DNA of 64,000 nt from Mycobacterium sp. Aquia_213 (lineage in GTDB: Bacteria; Actinomycetota; Actinomycetes; Mycobacteriales; Mycobacteriaceae). A program made the translations under genes and the position numbers. The notes beneath the pieces were generated by a model, which made no database searches, had not been told where the DNA came from, and worked only from the letters and a program-made list of their open reading frames with translations. This document shows positions 7,412 through 16,138 of this stretch, piece after piece (position 1 is the first letter of the stretch; every line of letters starts with the position of its first letter). The stretch is from the NCBI RefSeq assembly GCF_026625985.1, contig NZ_CP113116.1, positions 3,596,001 through 3,660,000 on the forward strand. Reading direction: 5' to 3'.

Positions 7412-10057
7412 ATGGCACTCGACCCCTTGGCGGTTACCGGTACGTCCGGCGACCACTACGACGCCGATCGGCTACTGGCCGGCTACCGGACCGCGCGCAC
7501 CCAGGAAGCGCTGTTCGACCTGCGCCCCGCCGGCGCGCAGCCGGCCGGCTACGACGAATTCCTGGACGAAGACGGCAACGTGCGGCCGGCCTGGACCGAG
7601 CTGGCCGACACGGTCGCCCAGCGCGGCCGGATGGGGCTTAATCAGCTGCGCTCGGTGGTGCACAGCCTGATCGACAACGACGGGATCACCTACACGGAGG
7701 TCGAGCCCGACGGTGGCCGCGCCCTCGAGCCGCGGCCATGGAGCCTGGACACCCTGCCGATCGTGGTGTCCGCGGCCGACTGGGAGGTGCTCGAGGCCGG
7801 GCTGCTGCAGCGCTCGCGCCTGCTCGATGCCGTGCTCGCCGACCTGTACGGGCCGCGCAGCTTGCTTACCGACGGCATGCTGCCGCCGGAGCTGGTGTTC
7901 GCGCACCCCGGTTACGTGCGCGCGGCCAGCGGGATCGAAGTGCCCGGCCGCCACCAGCTATTCATGCACGCCTGCGATCTGAGCCGGCTGCCGACCGGCG
8001 CCTTCGAGGTCAACGCGGACTGGACGCAGGCGCCCTCGGGTGCCGGTTACGCGCTGGCCGATCGACGCGTGGTCGCGCACGCGATTCCCGATCTCTACGA
8101 GCGGATCGCGCCACGGCCCAACACCCCGTTCGCGCAGGCGCTGCGGCTGGCGCTGATCGATTCCGCACCCGACGACGCGCAGGACCCGGTGGTGGTGGTG
8201 CTCAGCCCGGGTATCTACTCGGAGACCGCATTCGACCAGGCGTATCTCGCGACGCTGCTGGGTTTTCCGCTGGTCGAAAGCGCCGACTTGGTGGTCCGCG
8301 ACGGCAAACTGTGGATGCGCTCGCTGGGGACCCTGAAACGGGTCGACGTCGTGCTGCGCCGCGTCGACGCGCTCTACACCGACCCGCTGGATCTGCGGGC
8401 CGATTCCAAGCTCGGGGTAGTCGGTTTGGTGGAGGCACAACGCCGCGGCACGGTGACCGTCGTCAACACGCTGGGCAGCGGGATCCTGGAAAGCCCTGGG
8501 CTGCTGCGGTTTCTGCCCGAGCTGGCCGAACGACTGCTCGGCGAAGCCCCGCTGCTGAACACCACGCCGGTGTACTGGGGCGGTATCGCCAAGGAACGCT
8601 CGCACCTGCTGGCCAATCTCTCGTCCCTGTTGATCAAATCGACTGTCGGCGGGGAAACCCTTGTCGGACCGACGCTTTCGTCGGCCCAGCTGACCGAAGT
8701 GGCCGCACGCATCGAGAGCATGCCATGGCAGTGGGCCGGTCAGGAGCTGCCGCAGTTCTCCTCGGCGCCGACCGACCATGCCGGCGTGTTGTCGTCGGCC
8801 GGTGTCGGCATGCGATTGTTCACGGTCGCCCAACGCAGCGGCTATGCCCCGATGATCGGCGGCGTCGGCTACGTCTTGGCGCCCGGGCCCGCGGCCTACA
8901 CACTGAACACTGTTGCGGCAAAAGATGTTTGGGTGCGCCCGACGGAACGCGCCCGCGCGGAGACCATCACCCTGCCGACCGAGGTGCAGCCGGTGAAGAC
9001 CGCCGCGGGCACCTGGGGGGTCAGCTCGCCGCGTGTGCTGTCCGACCTGTTCTGGATCGGGCGCTACGCCGAGCGTGCGGAAAGCACGGCCCGGCTGCTG
9101 ATGGCCGCCCGCGACCGCTTCCACGTCTACCGCCACCACCAGGAGACCGAGGAAAGCGAGGTCGTGCCGGTATTGATGGGCGCCCTGGGCCGCATCACCG
9201 GCAGCGACACCGGAGCCGACAATGACCATGCCGAGATGATCGCGATCGTCCCGTCGACGCTGTGGGCGCTGACCTTCGACCCGGCCCGGGCGGGCTCGCT
9301 GGTCCAGTCGGTGGAGGGGCTCGCCCTGGCCGCCAGGGCGGTGCGCGACCAGATGTCCAACGACACCTGGGTGGTGCTGGCGACCCTGGAGCGCGGACTT
9401 GCGCACCGGGCCGACCCGCCGCAGTCGCTGGGCGAGGCCGACACCCTGCTCGCGTCGGCCCACGGGCGCACCTTGGCCGGGATGCTGACCCTGTCGGGGG
9501 TGGCCAACGAGTCGATGGTCCGCGACGTGGGCTGGTCGATGATGGACATCGGGAAACGGATCGAACGCGGCCTGTGGCTGACCGCGCTGCTGGGAGCCAC
9601 GCTCACGACGGCTCGCGACGCCGTCGCCGAGCAGACCGTCATCGAGTCGACGCTGGTGGCTTGTGAATCGTCGGTCATCTACCGGCGTCGCACCGTCGGC
9701 CAGATCAGCGTCGCCGCGGTGACCGAGCTGATGCTGTTCGACGCCAAGAACCCGCGCTCGTTGCTCTATCAGCTGGAGCGGCTGCGGGCCAACCTCAAAG
9801 ACCTGCCCAGCGCGTCGGGATCGTCGCGTCCGGAGCGGATGGTCGAGGAGATCAGCACGCAGCTGCGCCGGTCGAGTCCCGCCGCGCTGGAGGGGGTGGA
9901 CGCCGATGGGCACCGCGCCGAACTGGCCGAGTTGCTCACCGCGATCCACGCCGAACTGCGCGATCTGGCCAAGGTCATCACCGAGACGCAGCTGACCCTG
10001 CCGGGCGGTATGCAACCGCTGTGGGGCCCCGACGAACGCCGCGTGATGCCGGCCTAG
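7412..10057 (+). CDS. circularly permuted type-2 ATP-grasp fused to alpha-E domain (Rv2567-like)
   Basis: This 881-residue fusion has a circularly permuted ATP-grasp ligase-like half (~residues 60-480, formerly DUF404/DUF407) and a C-terminal alpha-helical alpha-E domain (formerly DUF403) starting near residue 540 at LSDLFWIGRYAERAES. In many bacteria the two halves are separate adjacent genes; mycobacteria carry them fused. ATP-grasp enzymes join a carboxylate to an amine, so a peptide ligase is expected, but the substrate is unknown. The ATG at 7412 follows GGAGAA at 7395-7400. It is probably cotranscribed with the upstream transglutaminase-like gene. Confidence 0.88.
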   Translation: MALDPLAVTGTSGDHYDADRLLAGYRTARTQEALFDLRPAGAQPAGYDEFLDEDGNVRPAWTELADTVAQRGRMGLNQLRSVVHSLIDNDGITYTEVEPDGGRALEPRPWSLDTLPIVVSAADWEVLEAGLLQRSRLLDAVLADLYGPRSLLTDGMLPPELVFAHPGYVRAASGIEVPGRHQLFMHACDLSRLPTGAFEVNADWTQAPSGAGYALADRRVVAHAIPDLYERIAPRPNTPFAQALRLALIDSAPDDAQDPVVVVLSPGIYSETAFDQAYLATLLGFPLVESADLVVRDGKLWMRSLGTLKRVDVVLRRVDALYTDPLDLRADSKLGVVGLVEAQRRGTVTVVNTLGSGILESPGLLRFLPELAERLLGEAPLLNTTPVYWGGIAKERSHLLANLSSLLIKSTVGGETLVGPTLSSAQLTEVAARIESMPWQWAGQELPQFSSAPTDHAGVLSSAGVGMRLFTVAQRSGYAPMIGGVGYVLAPGPAAYTLNTVAAKDVWVRPTERARAETITLPTEVQPVKTAAGTWGVSSPRVLSDLFWIGRYAERAESTARLLMAARDRFHVYRHHQETEESEVVPVLMGALGRITGSDTGADNDHAEMIAIVPSTLWALTFDPARAGSLVQSVEGLALAARAVRDQMSNDTWVVLATLERGLAHRADPPQSLGEADTLLASAHGRTLAGMLTLSGVANESMVRDVGWSMMDIGKRIERGLWLTALLGATLTTARDAVAEQTVIESTLVACESSVIYRRRTVGQISVAAVTELMLFDAKNPRSLLYQLERLRANLKDLPSASGSSRPERMVEEISTQLRRSSPAALEGVDADGHRAELAELLTAIHAELRDLAKVITETQLTLPGGMQPLWGPDERRVMPA

Positions 10058-10072
10058 TCCGCGACGGCCGAT

Positions 10073-11131
10073 TCAGCCCGCGACGGCGGCGGGCCCCTGC
10101 GCGGCGGACACCACCTCGTCAATGACGTCGTGGATGAACTGCATCTTGTCCAGCACCGCGGCCGGCAGCACGAACGGATACAGATCGTCGTGGCCCATCG
10201 ACCGGTTCACCATGTTCAACGACCACGACAACGGCAGCCACATCTCGATGATGTTGGGAAAAGCGCTGGGGCCCAAGGGCGGCCGGTCGAACGTTGCCGA
10301 CGCCGATGCGAGACCGCACCACGCCGAGGTGTCCAGGGTGTCGCGGATGTGCAGGTAATGCGCGAACGTCTCGGCCCAATCCTCGGCCGGGTGCATCGTC
10401 GCGTAGGACGACACGAAGCTTTTCTTCCATCCCGCCGGGACGCCCTCGTTGTAGTGCCGGTCCAGCGCCTCTTGATAATCGGCGTCGGGATCGCCGAACA
10501 GCTCGTTGAAGCGCCTGAGGTTCTCCTGCGAGGAAGCGATCAACCGGTAGAAGTAGTAGTGGCCGATCTCGTGCCGGAAGTGGCCGAGCAGGGTCCGGTA
10601 CGGCTCGTCCATCTCGACGCGCAGTTGCTCGCGGTGGACGTCGTCGCCCTCAGCCAAATCCAATGTGATGACGCCGTTTTCGTGCCCGGTCATTACGTTC
10701 TCGTGCGCGCTGGACAGCAGCCGGAAGGCCAACCCGTAGTCGGGATCTTCATCACGACCGATGATCGGCAGCTTCAGCTCGTGCAGCTCGACGATCAGCC
10801 GCCGCTTGGCGGCCTCGGCCTGGGCGAACTCCGCCAGGCCGACCGAGTCGGTGTCGTTGGGCCGTTCGGTCGTCAGCACGCATGACGCGCAGCGCAGCCG
10901 GGGGTTGTTGACGGGGACCAGCCAATTACATTCGGCGACTTGTAGATTGGCGCACAGTTGATAGTCGGCGCCATCCACGAAACCGGCGGGATCGCTTGAA
11001 TCGCCGCCCTTGGCGATCACCAACAGAGCCTTCTGTTCGAGCGAGAACCCCAGCGCGCTACCGCAGTTCAGGCAGCTGGAGTTCTCGAACGCCAGCCGCT
11101 GGCCGCAGTTGGGACAGTTGAAATCACGCAT
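10073..11131 (-). CDS. zinc-ribbon metallopeptidase, Peptidase_Mx family (Rv2568c-like)
   Basis: This encodes 352 residues. An N-terminal zinc ribbon has CxxC pairs at C6/C9 and C20/C23, with further cysteines at C60, C68, C81 and C84. A metallopeptidase active site follows, HEIGH at residues 187-191 in a context typical of the putative zinc-binding metallopeptidase family, with a downstream AEDWAETFAHYLH element likely giving another metal ligand. The start at 11131 (MRDFNCPNC) overlaps the upstream transglutaminase stop by 8 bp, so translation is probably coupled. The substrate is unknown; the context suggests processing of the product of the transglutaminase/ATP-grasp system. Confidence 0.85.
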   Translation of the reverse strand: MRDFNCPNCGQRLAFENSSCLNCGSALGFSLEQKALLVIAKGGDSSDPAGFVDGADYQLCANLQVAECNWLVPVNNPRLRCASCVLTTERPNDTDSVGLAEFAQAEAAKRRLIVELHELKLPIIGRDEDPDYGLAFRLLSSAHENVMTGHENGVITLDLAEGDDVHREQLRVEMDEPYRTLLGHFRHEIGHYYFYRLIASSQENLRRFNELFGDPDADYQEALDRHYNEGVPAGWKKSFVSSYATMHPAEDWAETFAHYLHIRDTLDTSAWCGLASASATFDRPPLGPSAFPNIIEMWLPLSWSLNMVNRSMGHDDLYPFVLPAAVLDKMQFIHDVIDEVVSAAQGPAAVAG

Positions 11132-12056
11132 ACAGCTCATCGCCTTCGAAGGGCACCACGTCGACCGCAACGTCGATCTTGCTGCGCTTGGAGTCGGTGT
11201 AGATGATGCCACGCAGCGGCGGCACGTCCGCATAGTCACGGCCCCGCCCGACGATGATGTAGCGCTGGTCGACCATCTGGTCATTGGTGGGATCGAGCCC
11301 AAGCCATTCGAACTGGCCGGGCTGCTGCGGGGTCCACACGGCGGCCCAGGCGTGGGTCGCGTCGATGCCGATCATCCGTTCCTTTCCGGGTGGCGGGTCG
11401 GTGGCCAGATAGCCGGACACATAGCTGGCCGCCAACCCGTTGGCGCGCAGGCAGGCGATCGCCAGCCTCGCAAAGTCTTGACATACCCCTTCCCGGGCCG
11501 TCAGAACCTCATTGACACCGGTGGAAATCGTCGTCGAACCCGAGCGATAGGTGAAGTCGGTGAAGATCCGCGACGCCAGGTCGCGCAGCACCTCGATCAG
11601 CGGGCGCCCGGGGGCGAAACTGGGTGCCGCGTAGTCGCGGACTTCGTCGGTGATCTCCGGCGGGTTCAAATCCAGGGCGTACTCGGTCGCCAGCGCTCCC
11701 CGGCGCCCGGCCGGCCGGGCCGCCTCCCACGGTTCGATCGCCGGGCCGTTGCTGTAGCGCTCGGGCGGCGCCGGATAGACGTCGACGATGGAGTCGCTGG
11801 TCACCGTCAGGGTGCGATGCGGCTCGGTGACATGGAAGTAGGAGCTGATGTTCCCGTAGCCGTCGACGCTGGTGGAGCTGTCGGCGGGGGCCGGGTCGAT
11901 GGTCAGCCGGTGCGCGATGCATTGCTGGCGTTGCGAGTCCCGCGGGGTGAGAAATCCGCGGCCATAGGAGCTGGTCACGATGTCCGAGTAGCGGTACTGG
12001 GTGCGGTGGGTGATGCGATGACGGCGGGTGGCCGGGGGCTGCACTGCAGAAGACAA
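11124..12056 (-). CDS. transglutaminase-like domain protein (Rv2569c-like)
   Basis: This 310-residue protein has a bacterial transglutaminase N-terminal region and a transglutaminase core with Cys192 (GVCQDFA), His235 (DATHAWA) and Asp255 (LDPTND). I assign a TTG start at 12054-12056 because a full AGGAGG (12064-12069, minus strand) lies 7 nt upstream. An ATG further out at 12137 would overlap the divergent promoter region and has no such site. It is upstream of and overlapping with the zinc peptidase gene. It is a paralogue of the N-terminal part of the protein at 4064. Confidence 0.86.
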   Translation of the reverse strand: MSSAVQPPATRRHRITHRTQYRYSDIVTSSYGRGFLTPRDSQRQQCIAHRLTIDPAPADSSTSVDGYGNISSYFHVTEPHRTLTVTSDSIVDVYPAPPERYSNGPAIEPWEAARPAGRRGALATEYALDLNPPEITDEVRDYAAPSFAPGRPLIEVLRDLASRIFTDFTYRSGSTTISTGVNEVLTAREGVCQDFARLAIACLRANGLAASYVSGYLATDPPPGKERMIGIDATHAWAAVWTPQQPGQFEWLGLDPTNDQMVDQRYIIVGRGRDYADVPPLRGIIYTDSKRSKIDVAVDVVPFEGDELYA

Positions 12057-12146
12057 CGAGCGACCTCCTGAGATCTGCGGATGCGTGGTGGGCGACCGAC
12101 AACCAATACGGCACCAAGCGCACCATAGCGGGAGCACAATCGATCT

Positions 12147-12536
12147 GTGGCCACCTGGGACGACGTCGCCCGGATCGTGGGTGAGCTGCCACTCACCTCC
12201 GAGCCGTCACCGCGCGACTGGCGGGTCGGCAAGAAGTTGCTGGCGTGGGAGCGGCCGCTGCGCGCGTCGGACCGCGATGCGCTGTCGGCGAACGGGGCGG
12301 AGCCGCCCGAGGGCGACATCCTGGGTGTCTGGGTCTCCGATGAGGGCGTCAAGTTCGCGCTGGTCGCCGACGAGCCGACGATCTACTTCACCACCCCGCA
12401 TTTCGACGGCTATCCCGCGGTGCTGGTCAAGCTGGCCGAGATCGACGTGCCCGGTCTCGAGGAACTGATCACCGAGGCCTGGCTGACGCGGGCGCCCAAG
12501 AAGCTGGTCCAGGAGTTCCTGACCGGCTCGATCTGA
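12147..12536 (+). CDS. MmcQ/YjbR-like small protein (Rv2570-like)
   Basis: This encodes 129 residues from a GTG start, the same length as the M. tuberculosis counterpart. The fold class is MmcQ/YjbR-like, small cytoplasmic proteins related to a DNA-binding fold, with the signature run DILGVWVSDEGVK then PTIYFTTPHFDGYPAVLV. No catalytic residues are evident. It is divergent from the transglutaminase gene (90 bp between starts). Confidence 0.8.
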   Translation: MATWDDVARIVGELPLTSEPSPRDWRVGKKLLAWERPLRASDRDALSANGAEPPEGDILGVWVSDEGVKFALVADEPTIYFTTPHFDGYPAVLVKLAEIDVPGLEELITEAWLTRAPKKLVQEFLTGSI

Positions 12537-12541
12537 GCCGT

Positions 12542-13609
12542 TCACGGCCGGTGCAGGTCGATCACCCGTTGCAGGTCGTCAACGCAAGCCTGGACCACGT
12601 CGGCCAGCACCACCTCGGATCTTTCCCGGGCGTTCGACAGCAGCGTCGACGCGTGCCGGCGGGCCGCTTCAACATGGGCAGCCGCGGTCCCGGGATCCGA
12701 GTCGGCGAGTGCGGTCGCCTTCGCGAGGTCGTCGAGCACCGCCTCCGCGGGCTGCGGAAGACGGTCGCGGCGGCCGTCGACCGCGGGTACGACGGCGCGG
12801 GCCAGCTGCAGCACCGAGCCGGCGAGCAGGGCCAGCTGCACGCCCTGATGGTCCGCGGCCTGGACGGCATCGCGAAGTCTGAAGCGCCGCGGCGCGGTTC
12901 GCACGACCAGACGGGCGGTAGCGCGCGCTTGCAACAGGCCGCCCAGCTGTTCGTGCACCCGGTCGACGGCCGGCAACGGCCAGTCGGGTTCGGGAACTTC
13001 ACGGCCGCGGGCGAGATCGCCGGTGCGGGCCAGCACCGAGCGCAGGGTGCGCAGCACCTCGATGCGCGCGTTGCGCAACAAGACGAGCGGATCGGACGGG
13101 AACAGCAGTACGGCGACGATGATGGCCAGCCCGCCACCGATCAGTGCGTCGAAGATGCGTTCCCAACCGACGCCGCTGCGATAGAGGGCGAGCACCAGGA
13201 TCGACGAGACCACGGTCTGATTGGCGAACATCATCCCCTGGCCGATGTAGCCCTGACCGATGAAGACCGCGACCAGCAGCGCGATCAGTGCGGCGATCGC
13301 GATGGACACGGCCCCGGGGCCGAGCAGCGCCTGCACCAGGGCCCCGGTGCCGATGCCGAGGGTCACCCCGATGATCATCTGGATGGCGCGTTGGGCGCGC
13401 AGCACGTTGCTGGTCGACAACGACACCGCCGCCGCGATCGGGGCGAAGAACGGTTGCGGGTGCACCAGCACGTCGTGCGCGATGAACCACGCCAGACCCG
13501 CCGCGACCGAGGTCTGCACGAGGTAAAACCACACGCCGCGGACTCGCTTGAAACCCCCGACCAGGGCGGCTCGACCCGCGAACGGCCGCGTCAGCAGCGA
13601 AGTGCTCAT
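12542..13609 (-). CDS. FUSC/aromatic acid exporter-like membrane protein (Rv2571c-like)
   Basis: This 355-residue protein has about six hydrophobic segments in the first ~190 residues, for example FIAHDVLVHPQPFFAPIAAAVSL and ALIGGGLAIIVAVLLF, followed by a soluble helical C-terminal half. This resembles the fusaric acid resistance/aromatic acid exporter (FUSC/ArAE) family. Length matches the M. tuberculosis counterpart. It ends 5 bp after the stop of the convergent MmcQ-like gene. The transported compound is unknown. Confidence 0.82.
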   Translation of the reverse strand: MSTSLLTRPFAGRAALVGGFKRVRGVWFYLVQTSVAAGLAWFIAHDVLVHPQPFFAPIAAAVSLSTSNVLRAQRAIQMIIGVTLGIGTGALVQALLGPGAVSIAIAALIALLVAVFIGQGYIGQGMMFANQTVVSSILVLALYRSGVGWERIFDALIGGGLAIIVAVLLFPSDPLVLLRNARIEVLRTLRSVLARTGDLARGREVPEPDWPLPAVDRVHEQLGGLLQARATARLVVRTAPRRFRLRDAVQAADHQGVQLALLAGSVLQLARAVVPAVDGRRDRLPQPAEAVLDDLAKATALADSDPGTAAAHVEAARRHASTLLSNARERSEVVLADVVQACVDDLQRVIDLHRP

Positions 13610-13656
13610 CTCGCTTGCTTACCGCAGCGCCAACGCGTGCGGCAATGCGAGAAACG

Positions 13657-14103
13657 TCAGCCGCGCTGCAACTCGAACAGCGGAATGACCCGGCTGATCT
13701 TCGACTGGTATTCGGCAAACACGGGCGCCGCGGCGACGACCTTGGGAACGATCTCCTCGCGCTCGGCAGGCGTCAGTTCGCGCGCGGTCGCGTCGTAGGC
13801 GTCCACACCCGAGTCGGTAGCAACCTCGAGATGGACCTGTGGGTTGGCTCGCAGGTTGTGCACCCAAGCGGGGTCGGTTGGTGAGCCCCGGAACGATCCG
13901 AGGATGATCAGCCTGCCGTCGATGTCGAAGAAGGCCAGCGGCGAAACCCGCTGCTGCCCCGACTTGGCGCCCGTCGTCGTCAGCAGCAGCAAATGCCCGC
14001 CGGAGAACTGCCCGGTCACTTTGCCGTCGTTGGCCCGGAATTCCTCGATGAGGTTGCGGTTGAATTCTTTTACGGTTTCGCGGTCTGGTCGCTGTTCGGT
14101 CAT
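13657..14103 (-). CDS. Ddn-like F420-dependent nitroreductase-family protein
   Basis: This 148-residue member of the deazaflavin (F420)-dependent nitroreductase/oxidoreductase family carries the typical HLLLLTTTGAKSGQQRVSPL motif, an RLIILGSFRGSPTDPAWVHNLRANP stretch and an EYQSKISRVIPLFEL tail. Its ATG overlaps the aspS stop codon by 3 bp in an ATGA arrangement, so it is translationally coupled to aspS. As far as I recall, M. tuberculosis has no such gene here. Its F420H2 reaction cannot be predicted. Confidence 0.85.
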   Translation of the reverse strand: MTEQRPDRETVKEFNRNLIEEFRANDGKVTGQFSGGHLLLLTTTGAKSGQQRVSPLAFFDIDGRLIILGSFRGSPTDPAWVHNLRANPQVHLEVATDSGVDAYDATARELTPAEREEIVPKVVAAAPVFAEYQSKISRVIPLFELQRG

Positions 14104-15875
14104 GCCTGCTCAACCTGTTTGGGTTTGGCATCTATTCCGGATTCCTTGCGCTGCTGCGCGGTGATCGGCGCGGGCGCATCGGTCAGCGGGTCGACGCCGC
14201 CGCCGGTCTTCGGGAAGGCGATCACCTCACGGATCGAGTCCACCCCGGACAGCAGGGCGTTGATCCGGTCCCAGCCGAACGCGATGCCGCCGTGCGGGGG
14301 CGCGCCAAAAGTGAACGCCTCCAACAGGAATCCGAATTTCTCCTCGGCCTCGGCCTGGTCCAGACCCATCACCGCGAACACCCGTTCCTGAATGTCACGG
14401 CGGTGGATACGGATCGAGCCGCCGCCGATCTCGTTGCCATTGCAGACGATGTCGTAGGCATCGGCCAGCACGACGCCCGGATCGGAGTCCAGCGCGCCCG
14501 CGAACTCCGGCTTGGGCGAGGTGAACGCGTGGTGCACGGCGGTCCACGCACCGGAGCCTACGGCGACGTCACCGGCAGCGGTCGCGTCCGCGGCGGGCTC
14601 GAACAGCGGCGGATCCACCACCCAGACGAACGCCCAGGCTGCCGCGTCAATCAGGTTGAGCCGGTTGGCGATCTCGCCGCGGGCGGCGCCCAACAAGGCG
14701 CGCGACGCCTTCGCCGGTCCGGCCGAGAAGAAGATGCAGTCGCCGGGGCTGGCTCCGACGTGGCCGGCCAGGCCGTCGCGTTCGGCGTCGGTCAGGTTCT
14801 TGGCCACCGGTCCGGAGAGCTCGCCGTCATCACCGACCAGCACGTAGGCCAGGCCGCGGTGCCCGCGCTGTTTGGCCCATTCCTGCCAGCCGTCCAGGGT
14901 GCGGCGTGGCTGCGAAGCCCCGCCGGGCATCACCACCGCACCGACATACGGCGCCTGGAAGACACGGAATGTGGTGTCGGAGAAGAACTCTGTGCACTCG
15001 ACAAGCTCCAGCCCGAAGCGCATGTCCGGCTTGTCGGAGCCGAACCGTCGCATGGCGTCGGCATAGCTGATCCGCGGGATCGGCGTCGGGATCTGGTAGC
15101 CGATCAGCGCCCACAGCGCGCTCAGGATCTCCTCGGAAATGGCGATGATGTCCTCGACGTCGACGAAGCTCATCTCCATGTCGAGCTGAGTGAATTCCGG
15201 CTGCCGATCGGCGCGGAAATCCTCGTCGCGGTAGCAGCGGGCGATCTGGTAGTAGCGCTCCATGCCGGCCACCATCAGCAACTGCTTGAACAGCTGCGGG
15301 CTCTGCGGCAGCGCGTAGAACGATCCGGGGTGCAGCCGGGCCGGCACCAGGAAGTCGCGCGCGCCCTCGGGCGTCGAGCGGGTGATCGTCGGCGTCTCGA
15401 CCTCGACGAAGTCGTGCCGTGAAAGCACCGATCGGGCGGCGGCATTCACCTTGGAGCGCAACCGAATTGCCGCGGCCGGGCCATCGCGGCGCAGGTCGAG
15501 GTAGCGGTACTTCAGCCGCAACTCCTCCCCCGCCGGCTCGTCGAGCTGGAATGGCAGCGGCGCACTTTCGCCGAGCACGGTCAACGACGTGACATTCAGC
15601 TCGACATCGCCGGTGGGAATCTCGGCGTTGGCGTTGCCTTCCGGACGGATCTCGACGACCCCGGAGACCGCGACGCAGAATTCGGCGCGCAATCGGTGCG
15701 CCTGTTCCAGCACATCTGCCGCGCGGAAGACCACCTGCGCGATGCCGGACGCGTCCCGCAGGTCGATGAAGATGACGCCACCGTGATCGCGGCGGCGCGC
15801 CACCCACCCGACCAGCGTCACCTGCTGGCCGGCGTCGCCATCCCGTAGTGAACCAGCGGTGTGGCTGCGCAGCAC
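14100..15875 (-). CDS. aspS: aspartyl-tRNA synthetase
   Basis: This 591-residue class II aspartyl-tRNA synthetase has the N-terminal OB-fold anticodon domain (VTLVGWVARRRDHGGVIFIDLRD), motif 2 around YYQIARCYRDEDFRADRQPEFTQLDMEMSF, a bacterial GAD insertion and motif 3 GGIAFGWDRI. The GTG start at 15875 is chosen because AAGAGGAG lies just upstream. Mycobacteria lack an asparaginyl-tRNA synthetase and AspRS is non-discriminating in the genus, so it probably also feeds the GatCAB route. Confidence 0.97.
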   Translation of the reverse strand: MLRSHTAGSLRDGDAGQQVTLVGWVARRRDHGGVIFIDLRDASGIAQVVFRAADVLEQAHRLRAEFCVAVSGVVEIRPEGNANAEIPTGDVELNVTSLTVLGESAPLPFQLDEPAGEELRLKYRYLDLRRDGPAAAIRLRSKVNAAARSVLSRHDFVEVETPTITRSTPEGARDFLVPARLHPGSFYALPQSPQLFKQLLMVAGMERYYQIARCYRDEDFRADRQPEFTQLDMEMSFVDVEDIIAISEEILSALWALIGYQIPTPIPRISYADAMRRFGSDKPDMRFGLELVECTEFFSDTTFRVFQAPYVGAVVMPGGASQPRRTLDGWQEWAKQRGHRGLAYVLVGDDGELSGPVAKNLTDAERDGLAGHVGASPGDCIFFSAGPAKASRALLGAARGEIANRLNLIDAAAWAFVWVVDPPLFEPAADATAAGDVAVGSGAWTAVHHAFTSPKPEFAGALDSDPGVVLADAYDIVCNGNEIGGGSIRIHRRDIQERVFAVMGLDQAEAEEKFGFLLEAFTFGAPPHGGIAFGWDRINALLSGVDSIREVIAFPKTGGGVDPLTDAPAPITAQQRKESGIDAKPKQVEQA

Positions 15876-15983
15876 GAATACTCCTCTTGACGTTGGACGA
15901 CTGACCAGTCTAAGGGGCGGTGATTCGCTGCTATCGGTCCCGGCGCCGAACGGCACGGACATGCGCGTCCTTGCGAATACATC

Positions 15984-16005
15984 GGTGACAAAAGTCGTTG
16001 TCACC
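15984..16005. promoter_or_regulatory. 22-bp perfect inverted repeat, candidate operator
   Basis: Two perfect 8-bp arms, GGTGACAA (15984-15991) and TTGTCACC (15998-16005), flank a 6-bp spacer. The element lies between divergent aspS and the AraC-family gene, 134 bp before the latter's chosen ATG. No T-run follows either arm, so an operator is more likely than a terminator. The binding protein is unknown. Confidence 0.55.
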
Positions 16006-16138
16006 CATAACAATGCCGCTGCCGATCGACGAGGGCTTATTCGAAGTAACGTTAGGTCGATAAGGGCCTAATGGGTTGCCCACTGACGGAAGCGCCTTCG
16101 CCGCTGCTGCCGAAGCGTCGAGTCCTGCGAGCTCTTGG

